A stretch of DNA of 64,000 nucleotides from Lamellibrachia satsuma (Eukaryota; Annelida; Polychaeta; Sabellida; Siboglinidae): the NCBI GenBank assembly GCA_033239005.1, contig BSQZ01000009.1, forward strand, positions 6,128,252 through 6,192,251. Reading direction: 5' to 3'. Both the position numbers and the translations under genes were made by a program. Under the pieces are notes generated by a model. The model saw only the letters and a list, made by a program, of their open reading frames with translations, did no database searches and had not been told where the DNA came from. How positions within the stretch are numbered: the first letter of the stretch is position 1; each line of letters opens with the position of its first letter. Shown here piece after piece: positions 1 through 11,479 of this stretch.

Positions 1-359
1 GTCTGGTTCGCCGTGTGACGTCGCTGTTTCCGAGATGGCGAAATTGCTACTTTCTAATGTTCCGTACGTAAGTCCCGTTTTGTAAGAGTACTTTTGAACT
101 TTCTGCCCTTTGTATTTCTTCGCCAATGCAGTTTCCATATCCAGACTAATGGTGTTAGTTTTCCCACCCGGAGCATTGTTTTCGGAAACAACACCTGGCA
201 TCGTGAATTTTATCACGAGAGCGTCGATTACCGGGTCCTTCTGGTCAATCTTCGCGATCCATTTCCCACACAAGTATTCCTGGCCGTCGACAATCAGGAA
301 GACATCCTTGTTGCCCGAGTCGTCCACCATATGGCCAATCGTCAATCCGTAGAGCTCGT
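1..359 (-). CDS. family 1 copy A: trypsin-fold domain exon, truncated by window edge
   Basis: Open throughout on the minus strand and cut by the left edge. It aligns with the C-terminal exon of copy C (34417-35129). It shows the trypsin-like landmarks GLTIGHM (His of the triad, as in LTAAHC) and VIDALVIKF (Asp of the triad, as in DIALLKL), then KTGLTYGT. The nucleophile region lies left of the window. The exon begins after ...ACAAG in phase 1, matching the phase 1 end of the exon at 1097-1249. The upstream exon at 1481-1583 has lost its splice donor, so the copy may be a pseudogene although this exon is clean. Fold assignment is from motif order; activity is not shown. Confidence 0.6.
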
Positions 360-744
360 CTTGTCATAGGAAGAAAGAATAATGCGAACTTTAAAATTTC
401 ACAACACTTGTAATTGTACTGTAATACCAAACACTAAGCTACTTAATTTTGAAGGCTTTGGAATATATCGATATTGCTGTCGTCATAAATCACATAATTT
501 CACATCAAATGTTCAAAACAGATCAAAATGTAATTGTTAATGAAGATATATTTACATATATTATTTGCTTTGTTTGTCTGTGAGAAGTTCTTATATAAAC
601 ATTACGTGTTACGGGTTTTGCGCAGGGCATCTAACATTCATATCGACGAGAAAGTAACTCCGTGCTGTTTAATTATGTAGGAGTTATTTGAACAGCGCAA
701 GCTGCACAATTCAGAATATTTGCTCCATATTAGTTCTGACACAC

Positions 745-850
745 CTTTCACATTAAAGGAGCACGATATTGCCGCTGAATTCATGTTTCCTTCAGTACGT
801 AATCGTCGGATGCTACGCTGACCTGGTCACCCACATTATGTCCAACCTTT
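745..850 (-). pseudogene. degenerate duplicate of the copy A exon at 1097-1249
   Basis: The minus strand carries VGDQVSVAS and, in another frame, NSAAISCSF. These correspond to AGDQVNVKT and NSAAITCSF of the neighbouring exon 1097-1249. The two halves are in different frames, so this looks like an old tandem exon duplicate that lost its frame. The same break is in copy B (about 11847-11955), so it predates the A/B duplication. A donor-like AAAG|GTGTGT is retained at 745. Confidence 0.45.
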
Positions 851-1096
851 ACATATGCAACCATCGTTTCCTTATTCCTGCATCAAACAAGCTGGGCCTG
901 CTCTAAAACTATCCTTGCGTTCAAACTTGATGACAACAAAAACAGTGTGTAGATTGTACTTCGACGATTTTCTGTTTATAACTCCTATATATGTGGGACG
1001 CCGGCCATCGACTAAAATAGGGACGTGTTTTATCATGTATAATATATTTTTTCCTCGAATCGCAATATGTGCATACCACTCTCAATTTTGACACAC

Positions 1097-1249
1097 CTTT
1101 CACATAAAAGGAGCACGTGATTGCCGCCGAATTCCCCTTTCCCTTCTCCACGTCGCCTGTTTTCACGTTGACCTGGTCCCCGGCGACACAGTCGACCATC
1201 AGTTTAAGAGTCACCGGTCCGTCCAGAACGTCAATCTTGTATTCATCAC
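1097..1249 (-). CDS. family 1 copy A: DEYKIDVLDGPV exon
   Basis: A 153-base exon, phase 1 to phase 1, bounded by TTAAG acceptor and AAAG|GTGTGT donor. It encodes about 50 residues starting DEYKIDVLDGPV and ending SAAITCSFYVK. It is conserved at the same relative place in copies B (12202-12352) and C (35758-35904). The alternating hydrophobic pattern suggests beta strands; I do not recognise the fold. It directly precedes the trypsin-like exon. Confidence 0.6.
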
Positions 1250-1480
1250 CTTAACAGAGAATATCTCCGCTGTATTACGTTAGTCTTACTTATTATCAGA
1301 GATGGACTAGTTTCTTTAATCGTTCATCATTGTTGCCGTTTATTGAGGCACATAGCCGAAGTGAGCTGAATTATGCTTTGCATGTTTAGAATGTGCCAGC
1401 TGTTTTTAATGAATCGAATGTTTGGAGCACAATACAATCCACATTCATATCGCAATCTTTGATGCTACTTAATCAATTCA

Positions 1481-1583
1481 GGTTTGCAGGAATTCCTTGA
1501 TACGAGATTCCGCGTCGTCACCAAATACTCCAACGACCAGTTTTCCCCCAACATATTCCATCACATACGTGACGCCGGGCAAA
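1481..1583 (-). pseudogene. family 1 copy A: VTYVMEYVGG exon, 3' end deleted
   Basis: Starts after GACAG at 1583 and encodes PGVTYVMEYVGGKLVVGVF then DDAESRIKEFLQT. Copies B and C continue with about six residues and a GTAAGC donor; copy A jumps from CAAACC straight into intron-like sequence, so donor and exon end are gone and the next in-frame codon is TGA. This is the clearest lesion in copy A. Confidence 0.6.
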
Positions 1584-2155
1584 CTGTCAACAAGTGAAGA
1601 ACGCTATGACGATAATTATCTATTTGTCGCGAGTATATATAAACCAATTAACTTGGGAAATGGTTGATCTAATCACTAAATGAAATTGTCTTAAAATTTC
1701 AAAAATAGCTCATAAAAAGACCAGCTAGTTTGATACAACTAAAATAAGAATTTACTTTGCATATAAACAGTCCTATGCATTTGACCCGTCAGCCAGCAAA
1801 CAATGAATTATGGTAGTCGGCCTCTGTTCCGTGAACACAACACCTGTTTGAGAACATTAACTTGCCTACCTTTTGTGGGGTATTTGCACATAATGTATAT
1901 TGTTCCCCTACACTTAAGATACTGCTACTTCCAACAGGCAATGCTCATAATGAGGAGTGTCACTTCACATTTACTTCCCCTGATAGGCCTAGGTAGAAGG
2001 AACCTACAGTTTTGTTATACCATCCAAAGTACTTCGATTCAGTGTGCATTTTATTAATAACAAAAATTATATCGGCATTATGACGTGGACGGTAAGAACA
2101 ACCCTCAAATATCATTGGCATTGACGAGGACATTAGAATGGAATGTTTAATTTAC

Positions 2156-2246
2156 CTGGCAACCTCATCCATAATAGGCTTCATAGTGCGACTTGAATAG
2201 TCACTCCCTGGAACCTCGTGGCTAAAAGTGCTAGCCTCAAACGGGT
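2156..2246 (-). CDS. family 1 copy A: DPFEAS exon (intracellular linker)
   Basis: A 91-base exon, CAG acceptor at 2247 and CCAG|GTAAAT donor at 2155, phase 1 to 2. It encodes about 30 residues (DPFEASTFSHEVPGSDYSS...DEVAR). The same length and phases occur in copy B at 13412-13502. No membrane exon is recognisable to its right, so copy A seems to lack the 5' half of the gene within the window. Confidence 0.55.
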
Positions 2247-4879
2247 CTGGAACTATGTTTAATTCGCCGATATCGCAAGTAATACAGCAGTATATTGGCA
2301 ATATGTTAGGTCACTACAGCGAACTTGTTTTGTTAACATTACAAAAATCTGTATGAACGACAACATCAAATACCATAAGCGCACATTTTGAAAGTTGATG
2401 TGTAACCTACGTTAGAATAGTTATACAACTCACAGATAAATCAAAGTGATGGTGTGCCCATTATTTTACTACTCTTACGCAGAGAGATAACAAGTGAGTT
2501 TGTTGGCTGACATTTTTTCAACAGCGTGTATATACCGTCAGAATGTTTTACCTGGTGTTGTCTACATATGTTGCCGGTATTAACAGTTTATGCCCGTTAT
2601 ATTATCAATGATATATATATTAGCTACAACTTAATTGTTCACTGTCACAAACCAACCTAGATATGGCGTTGAATGTTGACAATTATTAAGGACGAGCACC
2701 GATCCACAATGAGGCAGAACAGACTGATTCGTCTGATTCAGTGTGTGTCTGATTAATTTTGACCACATCTTTCAGACTTCGATGCTGCCAAACGCGCAAA
2801 CAATTCGTTCGTGTCTTACAAAGTTCAACAGATGTAGATCACATAACTAGAACTGTTGGCAGCAACTTTGGTGGAAAGTATTTGGATGTAACTTTAGCCC
2901 CTGACAAATCTCTATTTTACGCTAGATTTATTTTTCTTATATTATTGTCTGGTATGTCATTGTATACTGTAATTTGACTGGCCATCCTAAGCTGTATTTT
3001 CTTGTAAGCCTATTAATCCACGGGCCAACGCAGATATCAGTACCACCAAAGGGGGCAAAACCTCGTTATGATTTTAGAAGGTACATGCCTAGGAATGAGC
3101 CAAAATGGCCACCGCATTTACCATAGTCCATATTGTGGACTCTAACTTTCCAGTAAATGCAAAAGTAGCGTCCATCCTTCGATCTATCTAAAGGTAAAGG
3201 TAATTACAGTTCTTATCTAATACTATGTATTTGGAGGGGTTCAGTGTACACTGTGGGTCATTTTAGGCCCACAGAGGGTACAGTTGTTGGAAATGTTGAA
3301 ATGACATAAGGACATTTCTCCTCCATTTATTGTTAATCACTTCAAGGATTTTTTCTTCCACAAATATTGATAGATTATAACATACGTCATTAGCTAACAA
3401 ATCTGAAAATTGCCTTTCTATATGCATGTTCACTACCGTTTATGCCAACCAGTTGCACCCTGTCCTTGGAAACGGATGTGGATGGACCATAGATGATGAA
3501 GACAACTGGCATTGAATGGATGAATTGGCAACCATCACCCAATGTTCTTTCGGAACTGTTTTCTGGTAAGCATCCGCGATCAGATTGTGAGAATGCTTTA
3601 CCAATGGACTCCAGGGCGCGGATATATGTGCACTCCGGGCGTGCACGAATCAGAAAATAGAAGAGGAGCTGAACTCTAGAGACTGACAAATACGATGACT
3701 ATAACAACTGATGAAAATTTAGGATTACGAAACATTGCTTTGAATAATGGATAACAACACAACCGAACAGTATTGAACGTTTATGCATATTAACATTTCT
3801 TTTTCACAGCCATTTTCAAAACCAATATGACTACCAGCAATCGCCTAATGCTTGAACATCAAGTTTGTTACGTTTCGTATAACAGTATTCATTCAGTAAA
3901 TCAACAACCTTAGCCTTAGTTAAAAAGAAGGTACAATGGGGCTGCATTTATTTAATAAACCAAGACGTTGGGTTTTTTCGGGGTATTTTCTTAGTCGTGG
4001 CCAATGAACTTTGGCGTACTATTACTCTGAATTGATAAAAGATAATTGCCTGAAAGTCAAGAAAATGATGCATGTTGTATTCATCAATACATGGAGAGAA
4101 AATACCATTGTGTCACTTCGGTATTTCCAAATAAATTATCACAAAATGACCCTTTTTGGGAAACAAAACACCTACAATTTGAAAGTTAGCGTCCATTATA
4201 TAGCATAGGCTACTGTCAATACGGAGGCCATTTTGGACGCCATCCAGGATATCGATTAATCGTCGTTAGAAATGGACCTTCTAAAAAACAACGAGGTTTT
4301 GATCTCTCATACGGTACCGATAAGTGAAATACCTGGTCTGGGCCCAAGGACTATATATATATATATATATGTTTGTATGCTATCGTCGACAAAAAAGTGA
4401 ATACTAGTGCGTAAACGTAGTTCATAAAAACAAGGTATGTGATTGTCTCCATACAGTCAATACCACGGGTCTCGATCTTCGTCTTTCACTCACTCGGAAA
4501 GGGCCCCACATTACAATTAAACCAAGACCCACATTGTTAATGCGACACTGCGGGCATAACGATGCATTTGTTCAAGTACCATGCCATTCCTAGCGTCATA
4601 TAAATAGGACACAATAATATTTCATGAATAAAGCGGACAATTTCTTTCATATTAAAAAATACCCGTTTCACCCCAGTATTTAAATAACACAATGCCATGA
4701 TGCACTTTGCAAAATGTACATTATATTTCTCACTAATTCTTCTACCTGCCCCAAATGCGTTCCGTGGCAATACCTGATACAAGGTCAAAAATAATTGTGT
4801 TGAGCTGACGTTATCATGACGTCTTTCGTCAGATAATTATTGGCAAGTACACGCATGGCTGATTATGTGGTCTGAATTT
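2247..4879. other. non-coding part of segmental duplication A; no gene recognised
   Basis: The stretch to about 3990 is largely repeated at 36950-37990 (same orientation), except about 3120-3680, which is absent from the other copy and may be an insertion or a deletion there. A short stretch near 3020-3100 is unusually well conserved with 37685-37760. From 3990 to 4879 I see nothing but AT-rich sequence and a short (TA)n at about 4352. Short open frames here are not supported by homology or splice signals. Confidence 0.4.
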
Positions 4880-5655
4880 CGACGTGGCTATGCGGGTGTG
4901 TGCTGTGAGTGGATATGTGGATGCGTGGCTATATGAGGTTATGTGGTTACATGGCTGTATGGGTGTGTGTCATGTGTGGTTATGTGGTTACATGGCTATA
5001 TGGGTGTGTGTCATGTGTGGTTATGTGGTTGCGTGGCTATGAGGGTATGTGCTATGTGTGGCTATATGTTTGCGTGGTTAAGAAGGTGTGAACCATTTGT
5101 TGTTATATGGTTGCGTGACTATGTGGGTGTGTGCCATTTGTGGTTGTGTGGTTGCGTGGCTATGTTGGTGTGTGCCATTTGTGGTGGTGTTGTTGCGTGA
5201 CTATGAGGGTATATGCCATGTGATGTTGTGTGGTTGCGTGGATATGTGGGTATGTGCCATGTGTGGTTATGTGGTTGCGTGGCTATGTGGGTGTGTGTCA
5301 TGTGTGGTTATGTGGTTACATGGCTATATGGGTGTGTGTCATGTGTGGTTATGTGGTTGCGTGGCTATGAGGGTATGTGCTATGTGTGGCTATATGTTTG
5401 CGTGGTTAAGAAGGTGTGAACCATTTGTTGTTATATGGTTGCGTGACTATGTGGGTGTGTGCCATTTGTGGTTGTGTGGTTGCGTGGCTATGTTGGTGTG
5501 TGCCATTTGTGGTGGTGTTGTTGCGTGACTATGAGGGTATATGCCATGTGATGTTGTGTGGTTGCGTGGATATGTGGGTATGTGCCATGTGTGGTTATGT
5601 GGTTGCGTGGCTATGTGGGTGTGTGTCATGAGTGGTTATGTGGTTGCGTGGCTTG
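4880..5655. repeat. GT-rich minisatellite with a 328-base higher-order unit
   Basis: Tandem variants of a roughly 30-40 base unit built on GGTTGCGTGGCTATGTGG / GTGTGTGCCATTTGTGG. Blocks repeat with a 328-base period: the stretch from 4943 recurs at 5271 and that at 5088 recurs at 5416. Cys/Val/Trp-rich open frames on both strands are array read-through and not genes. Confidence 0.85.
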
Positions 5656-5913
5656 TGGTTGCGTGACTTTCTGTCCCGTGCAACGCCGGGTAACTTGGCT
5701 AGTGCTATATATAGACGCTTTCTACCCATAAACACCTCTATGTGGTACATATAAACTCTAGCAACTTGAAAGGTATTAAAAATTGTTATATACATCCAGT
5801 AACAAATATGAAGGCATAAGTATAATCTTTACGGTGACATAAAAAACAAATTATGTTCACCATAGCAACTTCCGCTAAAGCCTTTTATCCTTTTAGCCTT
5901 TAAAGATCTAGGA

Positions 5914-6373
5914 ATGGCGTCCCATCAACGTGAGGAGTTAGTAGTCGACAAGATTGAGCTGATGAGTTGTCCTGTCCCAGCCCAGATACCAGTGGAGTAT
6001 TCATCGACCACACAGACAGATAAAAAAAAATCGAATTACTCACAATCCAAAAGTCAAACAAGAATACCAAATCCTATCAATTTAAAGAGGGAACCAGTGG
6101 AGGGATACTGGCCATCCCTAGTGAGGGTGTTTCCCTCGTAATTTCCCCTGACACTGTTCCTCTCGACGACCCGAATGATGTCGTCACAATAACGATTGAC
6201 ATCCACCGTGAACTGACCTCGGACTTCGAGGCGGAGACCGGCTCCATCGCCCTCAGCCCGACTGTTACACTGGAACCACACGGCCTTGTCTTTCGCAAAC
6301 TCGTCTACCTGTTTCTCCCAAGCTACGCTGTCCCGAAGTTGAGTAATCTACCCGACACGAAACTGCTTTGCAG
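5914..6373 (+). pseudogene. copy G exon 1: ZU5 domain with frameshift
   Basis: ATG at 5914 gives MASHQREELVVDKIE..., as in copy H at 41174. After TDKK an A9 run shifts the frame; beyond it the ZU5 core (GGILAIPSEGVSLVI, DFEAETGSIALSPTVTLEPHG) is intact in the other frame up to the CAG|GTAAGC donor. Removing two A restores the phase 2 exit seen in copy F. Confidence 0.8.
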
Positions 6374-6770
6374 GTAAGCGCGGCTCTTACTTTCTTACTC
6401 CTTCCTGTGATATATTGAAAAGCCTGTTAACATTTAGTCTTTATTTGTATATTATGTATGTCAGTTATTTCTATTTACCACGGCTGCTCCTGTTGAACAA
6501 CAGTGCAATTTTCACATGTTTCTTACTGTCAATTGTCAGCCAGTTCGATTACGAGCTCGTGCGGCTCGAACCGTCGTGACACAATAACAAGAACAATGGG
6601 ACTTCCTTGTAATGAAACCACGCAATAATGACGCGACATATCGGAATGACCGAGAGTCACACAGTGAAACAGGTTTGGATTATTCCCGTTTGGATGCGAT
6701 GCCACTGAATACATGTTTCAAAATTCACATTAGCGCATGCACCTCATTCTAGTATACTATAATGTTACAG

Positions 6771-7020
6771 CGAAACACCCATAGACGACCAAGTTCGTTG
6801 GCGGTCAACAGACGAAGGAGGCGACAAATCAATCGTGGCCGTCTTTCCGAAGCACGTCGTTGTCAAACTGAAGCATTTCTGTCACCTTAAGTACGTGACG
6901 GTTGACGGCCAACAGCGACCACACGAGTACGTGAACGTGTTGGTGTTTGCCAGTTACCAACGCGACTCGGAGAAAGTCGTCCTTGGCGTGTTCGTGGTCA
7001 ACAGTGAACAACAGGAAGAG
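6771..7020 (+). CDS. copy G exon 2: end of ZU5 and start of UPA, HFC motif
   Basis: Acceptor TTACAG at 6770, donor GAG|GTGGGT at 7021, 250 bases. Encodes DQVRWRSTDEGGDKSIVAVF, then KLKHFCHLKYVTV, then VFASYQRDSEKVVLGVFVV. The KHFC segment occupies the position of the HFS autoproteolysis site in PIDD1 and UNC5CL. Almost identical to copy F exon 2 (55741-55990). Confidence 0.8.
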
Positions 7021-7418
7021 GTGGGTCATATGTCCATAAAAGCATTCATGTACAAACAAAGGTTTACACGGTGTCAACAAACGTGTCTGCATTGAGATAG
7101 AAGCTGCATTCATGTATGTGATGTTCAAGTGTATGTTCTCACATTAGAATCAAAGGCATTATTTATGCAAACTGGTGTTGTAAGATATACAACGGAAAAA
7201 TGTATTCTCTAATGAGAACTACAAATATATGGCCAAGATCATTGGAAAGTAGTTGTATGTAGAATAGCAGATAACACAATTGTAAATATAACTTTTGTTT
7301 CGTCTTAAATATCCACAGCGGCCCTTTAATGCATATTTGTAAAACTCCTCTCCGTTTCCAAACAAAGTATCAGTTTGTCAAAGGACACGTCTAACTTCTG
7401 ACTTTGTATTGTCCACAG

Positions 7419-7568
7419 GCCATGGGTCGTGGATGTGATGAATACGACGTGCTGCTAACGCGGGAAGACTTCGCCGTTTTCACCGACGGCGCAGCTGAAC
7501 ACTGTCTCAACGTTGGAATATGCGACTTGCCCTTGACAATGAACTCCCCGTGTCCACCGATGCAGCAG
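7419..7568 (+). CDS. copy G exon 3: UPA segment
   Basis: Exactly 150 bases (50 codons, phase 0) between TCCACAG and GCAG|GTATGT. Encodes a segment with DEYDVLLTREDFAVFTD and NVGICDLP. Same length and boundaries as copy F 54705-54854. Confidence 0.8.
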
Positions 7569-8041
7569 GTATGTTTCCAGAACTGTACGAGTTTTTTCGT
7601 TTCAAACATTCACATATTGCATCGTTTACGTAACTTGCCTTATGACGTCGACGTCAACGTTTATATTTTTGGATGACAAATGAAGCAGTTTCATCATCAT
7701 TATCATCATTTTCATCCTTGATACGAATGGATGCACTAATGCAATAGCATAATTGTACTCCGTATATGACCTTTCGGGCCACGACTTTTGTAACAACAAA
7801 AGTAGGTTTTCTAATTTCACAATGGACGATTCCCAATTGTAATTGGGCAAAGGACAATGTTTTCATGTTATATTCAGTCATTGTCACTTATGTATGAGTT
7901 ATTTTAATATACGAATTGCGAGTATGTATTGCCCTAAATGAACCACTTAAACCCTTTATTCGATTTTGGCAAAGATGCGGTGTCTAAACAAACTTGATCT
8001 GATTTAAGAAAACAATGTCTTAATGTGTGTTTGTCGCCCAG

Positions 8042-8209
8042 GAGATCCCGACTGTCGATATACTGAACTCGGCGGTACGTCATGTCCGAGTGACAATACC
8101 AATGCGCGACAGACACGGTGACTTGCTGCAGTCGTTAGAGTGCAACGTTAGCTTACGTCAGCCGGGAGGAATCAATCGACGTATCTACATCACCAGGGAC
8201 ATCAGTCGG
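8042..8209 (+). CDS. copy G exon 4: UPA segment
   Basis: 168 bases (56 codons, phase 0) between GCCCAG and CGG|GTAGGT. Encodes EIPTVDILNSAVRHVRVTIP ... RRIYITRDISR. Nearly identical to copy F 54045-54212 and related to the solo exon at 28162-28311. Confidence 0.8.
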
Positions 8210-8400
8210 GTAGGTAGTCTACTTAGCAAATTTAATCATGCCAACCAATTGCTACCGTTTTCGGGTAATTTCCAACACCTAAAATGTTGACACAAATAAA
8301 GTTACGCTGTAATAATTAGTGTTGCTTGACATATGCTGTGCGCGTGCGTGGAAGAATAAAGACAATGTTGAAGAGTCAATCTCATCTGCAACGTGTAGCT

Positions 8401-8548
8401 CGTTGGATATGTATCTACTATACTAACTTCAAAAATGGACTTTCATTGTTTTGATTCTTCGAAAGATATGTTGTTGAAAAATCAAATAAAAATAATGAAA
8501 ATCCATTTTCGTGTGTTAGAAGTTAGTCCAATAAACTCATATCCAACT
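8401..8548. repeat. imperfect inverted repeat in copy G intron 4 (MITE-like)
   Basis: The left arm begins GTTGGATATG near 8402 and contains ACTAACTTC then AAAATGGA; the right arm (about 8489-8548) reads as its imperfect reverse complement, ending CATATCCAACTAA. A related stretch lies in the corresponding intron of copy F (about 53755-53900). A small non-autonomous element is possible; no target duplication was identified. Confidence 0.5.
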
Positions 8549-8664
8549 AAATAGGTGCAAATCAAAATGAACTTCCATTGTTTTGACTCTTCAATGGCGA
8601 TATGAAAGACTTTGTCGAGTTCATTCTTATCAGCTTCCTCTCAACATTTCTTGGACGTTTCCAG

Positions 8665-8841
8665 ATTAGGCAAATTGTGCAGGGTGGCGCTGAGACTGGT
8701 CCTGTAGCACCGGCGGTCGAATCTGCAGCACCAGAATGTATGTCGCAGCAAGAAGTTGGTGACGGACGGAATCAGCAAGTGCTATGCGTTGCACAAAGCA
8801 ACGTTGCCATTCCACCAGGATTGAACCATTTGCAACACTGA
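8665..8841 (+). pseudogene. copy G exon 5: linker without Death domain
   Basis: After TTCCAG the frame reads IRQIVQGGAETGPVAPAVES and LCVAQSNVAIPPGL like copy F, then NHLQH and stop. Copy F continues for about 75 residues of Death domain. The sequence after 8841 shows no trace of it, so a deletion or insertion replaced the 3' end. Confidence 0.7.
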
Positions 8842-9080
8842 CCGCTTTCTAGTTAGCTTCCAGCCCTCAGCACATATCATTAACTTATTAATCCGCATAC
8901 ATGTTGAGGTTACTTCAAACTGATGGATTCGCGAGGGTTCATTCAATTAGTCAGCCGTTTTAGAAATCTTGCCAAACCATCTTTCTGTTCATGCATAGAT
9001 GCTGGTCAATACCAGGTCACATTGTTGTCTACAGTGTTTCCTTTACGTTCCCTGTAATCGTAAAGGTTGTGGAGTGGGAA

Positions 9081-9910
9081 GGTTGTGGTAATGGTAGTGT
9101 CAGTGGTAGTGGAAGAGGACGTGGTAGTGGCAGTGGTAGTGGAAGTTGAAGTGGAATTGGGAGTGGTAGTGGTAGTGGTACCGTTTGTGACACTGGTAGT
9201 AGTAGTTGTATTGTACAGGTAGTGAAGAGGTAGTGACAGTGGAAGTGGCAGTGGTAGTAGTAATGGTTGGGCTAGTGGTTAAAGTAGTGGTTGTTGTAGT
9301 GACTATTACAGAGGTAATGATTGTGGCAGTGGCAGTGGCAGTTGTAGCGATGTATGCAGTGGCAGTGGCAGTGGTATTGGTAGTGGTAGTGGTAATGGTT
9401 GTGGTACTGGCAGTGGTAGTCTCAATTGTGGTGGTAGTGGTAGTGCCAGTGATAGTGGAAGAGGTACTGACCGTGAAAGTGGCAGTGGTAAATGGTAAAG
9501 GTGATAATGGCAGTGGTAGTGTTCGAGATACATATATTTGTAATGGTAGTGACAGTGGCAGATGTAGAGGCAGAGGTACTAGCAGTGGTAGTGGTAGTGG
9601 TAGTGGTAATGGTAGTGGCATCGGTAGTGGTAGTTGTAGTGGTCGAGGTACTAGCAGTGGAATTGGTAGTGATAGTCGTAGTGGTGTTGACAGTGGTTGT
9701 GATTGTATTACTGGTAGAGATATTGACAGTATCAGTGGTAGTGACAGTTGTTGGGGTAGTTCATATTGGTATTGGTATTCGTTATTGTTAGTGATAGTGA
9801 TAATGATAGTGGTTGAAATACTGGTAGTGGTATTCATAGCTGCAGTGGTAGTTGTAGAGGTTCAGACAGCGGTACTGGTAATGATAGTGTTTGTTGTAGA
9901 AGTATTTGTA
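9081..9910. repeat. degenerate GGTAGT/GGCAGT satellite
   Basis: About 830 bases of imperfect hexanucleotide repeats (GGTAGT, GGCAGT, GGAAGT variants). Long open frames on both strands exist because the unit lacks stop codons. Same family as 23336-24697 (opposite strand), 28522-29775 and 51507-52267. Confidence 0.9.
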
Positions 9911-10108
9911 GTGAAAGAGCATAGCGAGAAAAATAACAAAGGTGTGTATTATTGAATGCTTGTCTTCGATATGCATATTGATATATAAGCGCTATAATCG
10001 ATATGCTCCACAAGGCAGAACACCTTTGTTGTCTTGTTGACTCGAGCAAAGTGCGGTCGACAGTGGCTTATATCATACTGGCGGAACGTCTTAATCACCT
10101 AACCGCGA

Positions 10109-10450
<342 letters not shown>

Positions 10451-11073
10451 AGTAGAAAATCGGTTTGCTGAGAGGAAGGGAACGTGTAGATGGCAGATGC
10501 TATAGCCAGAATGATTGACAGGTCAACACGGGAGACAGTGTGACGGAGTATTTACTGGAGGCGAAAATAGGGGTGTAACAGTAAGGGAATCAACGCAATC
10601 GGCTGTGGCTAGGGTGAGTCAGGTATTGTGCACGTAGACATACACTAAAAAAACAGCAAATTTGCAAAGGTAGGTAGATGACGCAAGACACGCATTTGAT
10701 CTTTTGAGAGTAATCAGCTTCATTTATAGCGTAATATATTATCGATAACATCATAATGGTTAAAGAGATAATAACTGTAACACCTCATTCATCATCATAT
10801 TAAGGCACATATGAGATGCACAACTAATACACATAGTAAGCGCATTTCTTATGCGCTTACTATTGACAAAAGTTAATGACAAAAGTTAATTCAACTTTCC
10901 GAAGTGATCAAAATCCAGAATCAATGTTGTCTAAGCACATGTGTACGTGTGTACGTGTGTACGGCTATCATTCTGAACCGTTGAATCCAAACGATTGAAA
11001 CTGCCAAAATCGTCCCAGTGATTGTTTGACTGGCTGTGTCATTCCGTCAGTACAGTAATCAGAATCGGGGTAT
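10451..11073. other. 3' flank of copy B; nothing recognised
   Basis: No splice-consistent exon, transposon end or array was found between the TA repeat and the stop codon of copy B, apart from a small palindrome around 10835-10860 (AGTAAGCGCAT / ATGCGCTTACT). Confidence 0.35.
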
Positions 11074-11479
11074 TTACCGAACCGACACGACCCCTGTATA
11101 AACTCCTGAGTCATCACACACTGTCTCAGCGAGTTCCGTCGCCTCGGTGGTACTGCGCCTTTCTGCAAACGGTTTAAGGGCTGCGCCGTAGAATGGTCTT
11201 CGGCTGGACATTCCACTTGACATCTTCTCACATATATTGGCCAGTTCGGAATCTCTTAATACGCTGAATAACTCTGCCAAAGAGTATGCCAAATATTTGC
11301 ATCTTTCTGTTCCTTCGAATTTACCAGATTCTCTAGCAAACAGAACACCAAAGACTGATACTTTCCCAGAGTCATCGGGGATTGTCGTCAACAACGCACC
11401 TTGCCGTCGACAATCAGGAAGACATCCTTGTTGCCCGTGTCGTCCACCACATGGCCACTCGTCAAACCGTAGAGCACGT
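11074..11479 (-). CDS. copy B exon 7: trypsin-fold remnant
   Basis: Compared with copy C, about 335 bases are missing between the IVDG region and GALLTTIPDD (junction near 11399). The retained part reads GALLTTIPDDSGKVSVFGVL then KYLAYSLAELFSVL and ends GVVSVR. The first 26 or so residues are read in a shifted frame because of the exon 6 deletion; the internal deletion restores the ancestral frame. The stop is TAA at 11074-11076. Confidence 0.6.

Larger units (their letters stand above)
5914..8841 (+). pseudogene. family 2 copy G: ZU5-UPA gene, frameshifted, Death domain lost
   Basis: Five exons: 5914-6373, 6771-7020, 7419-7568, 8042-8209, 8665-8841. Exons 2-4 have exactly the lengths and phases of complete copy F (250, 150 and 168 bases). 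Two lesions: a run of nine A near 6021 where copy H has seven shifts the frame in the ZU5 exon, and exon 5 diverges after the PPGL motif and stops at 8841, so the Death domain is missing. If the A run is an assembly error, G would encode a ZU5-UPA protein without a Death domain, which could act as a decoy (inference). The HFC motif at the end of ZU5 is intact. Confidence 0.8.

Noticed and set aside
94..430. Short frames on plus and minus strands over copy A exon
   Set aside because: Shadows of the trypsin-like reading frame on the minus strand.
4909..5631. Cys/Trp/Val-rich frames in the GT-rich minisatellite
   Set aside because: Array read-through with 328-base periodicity; overlapping frames on both strands.
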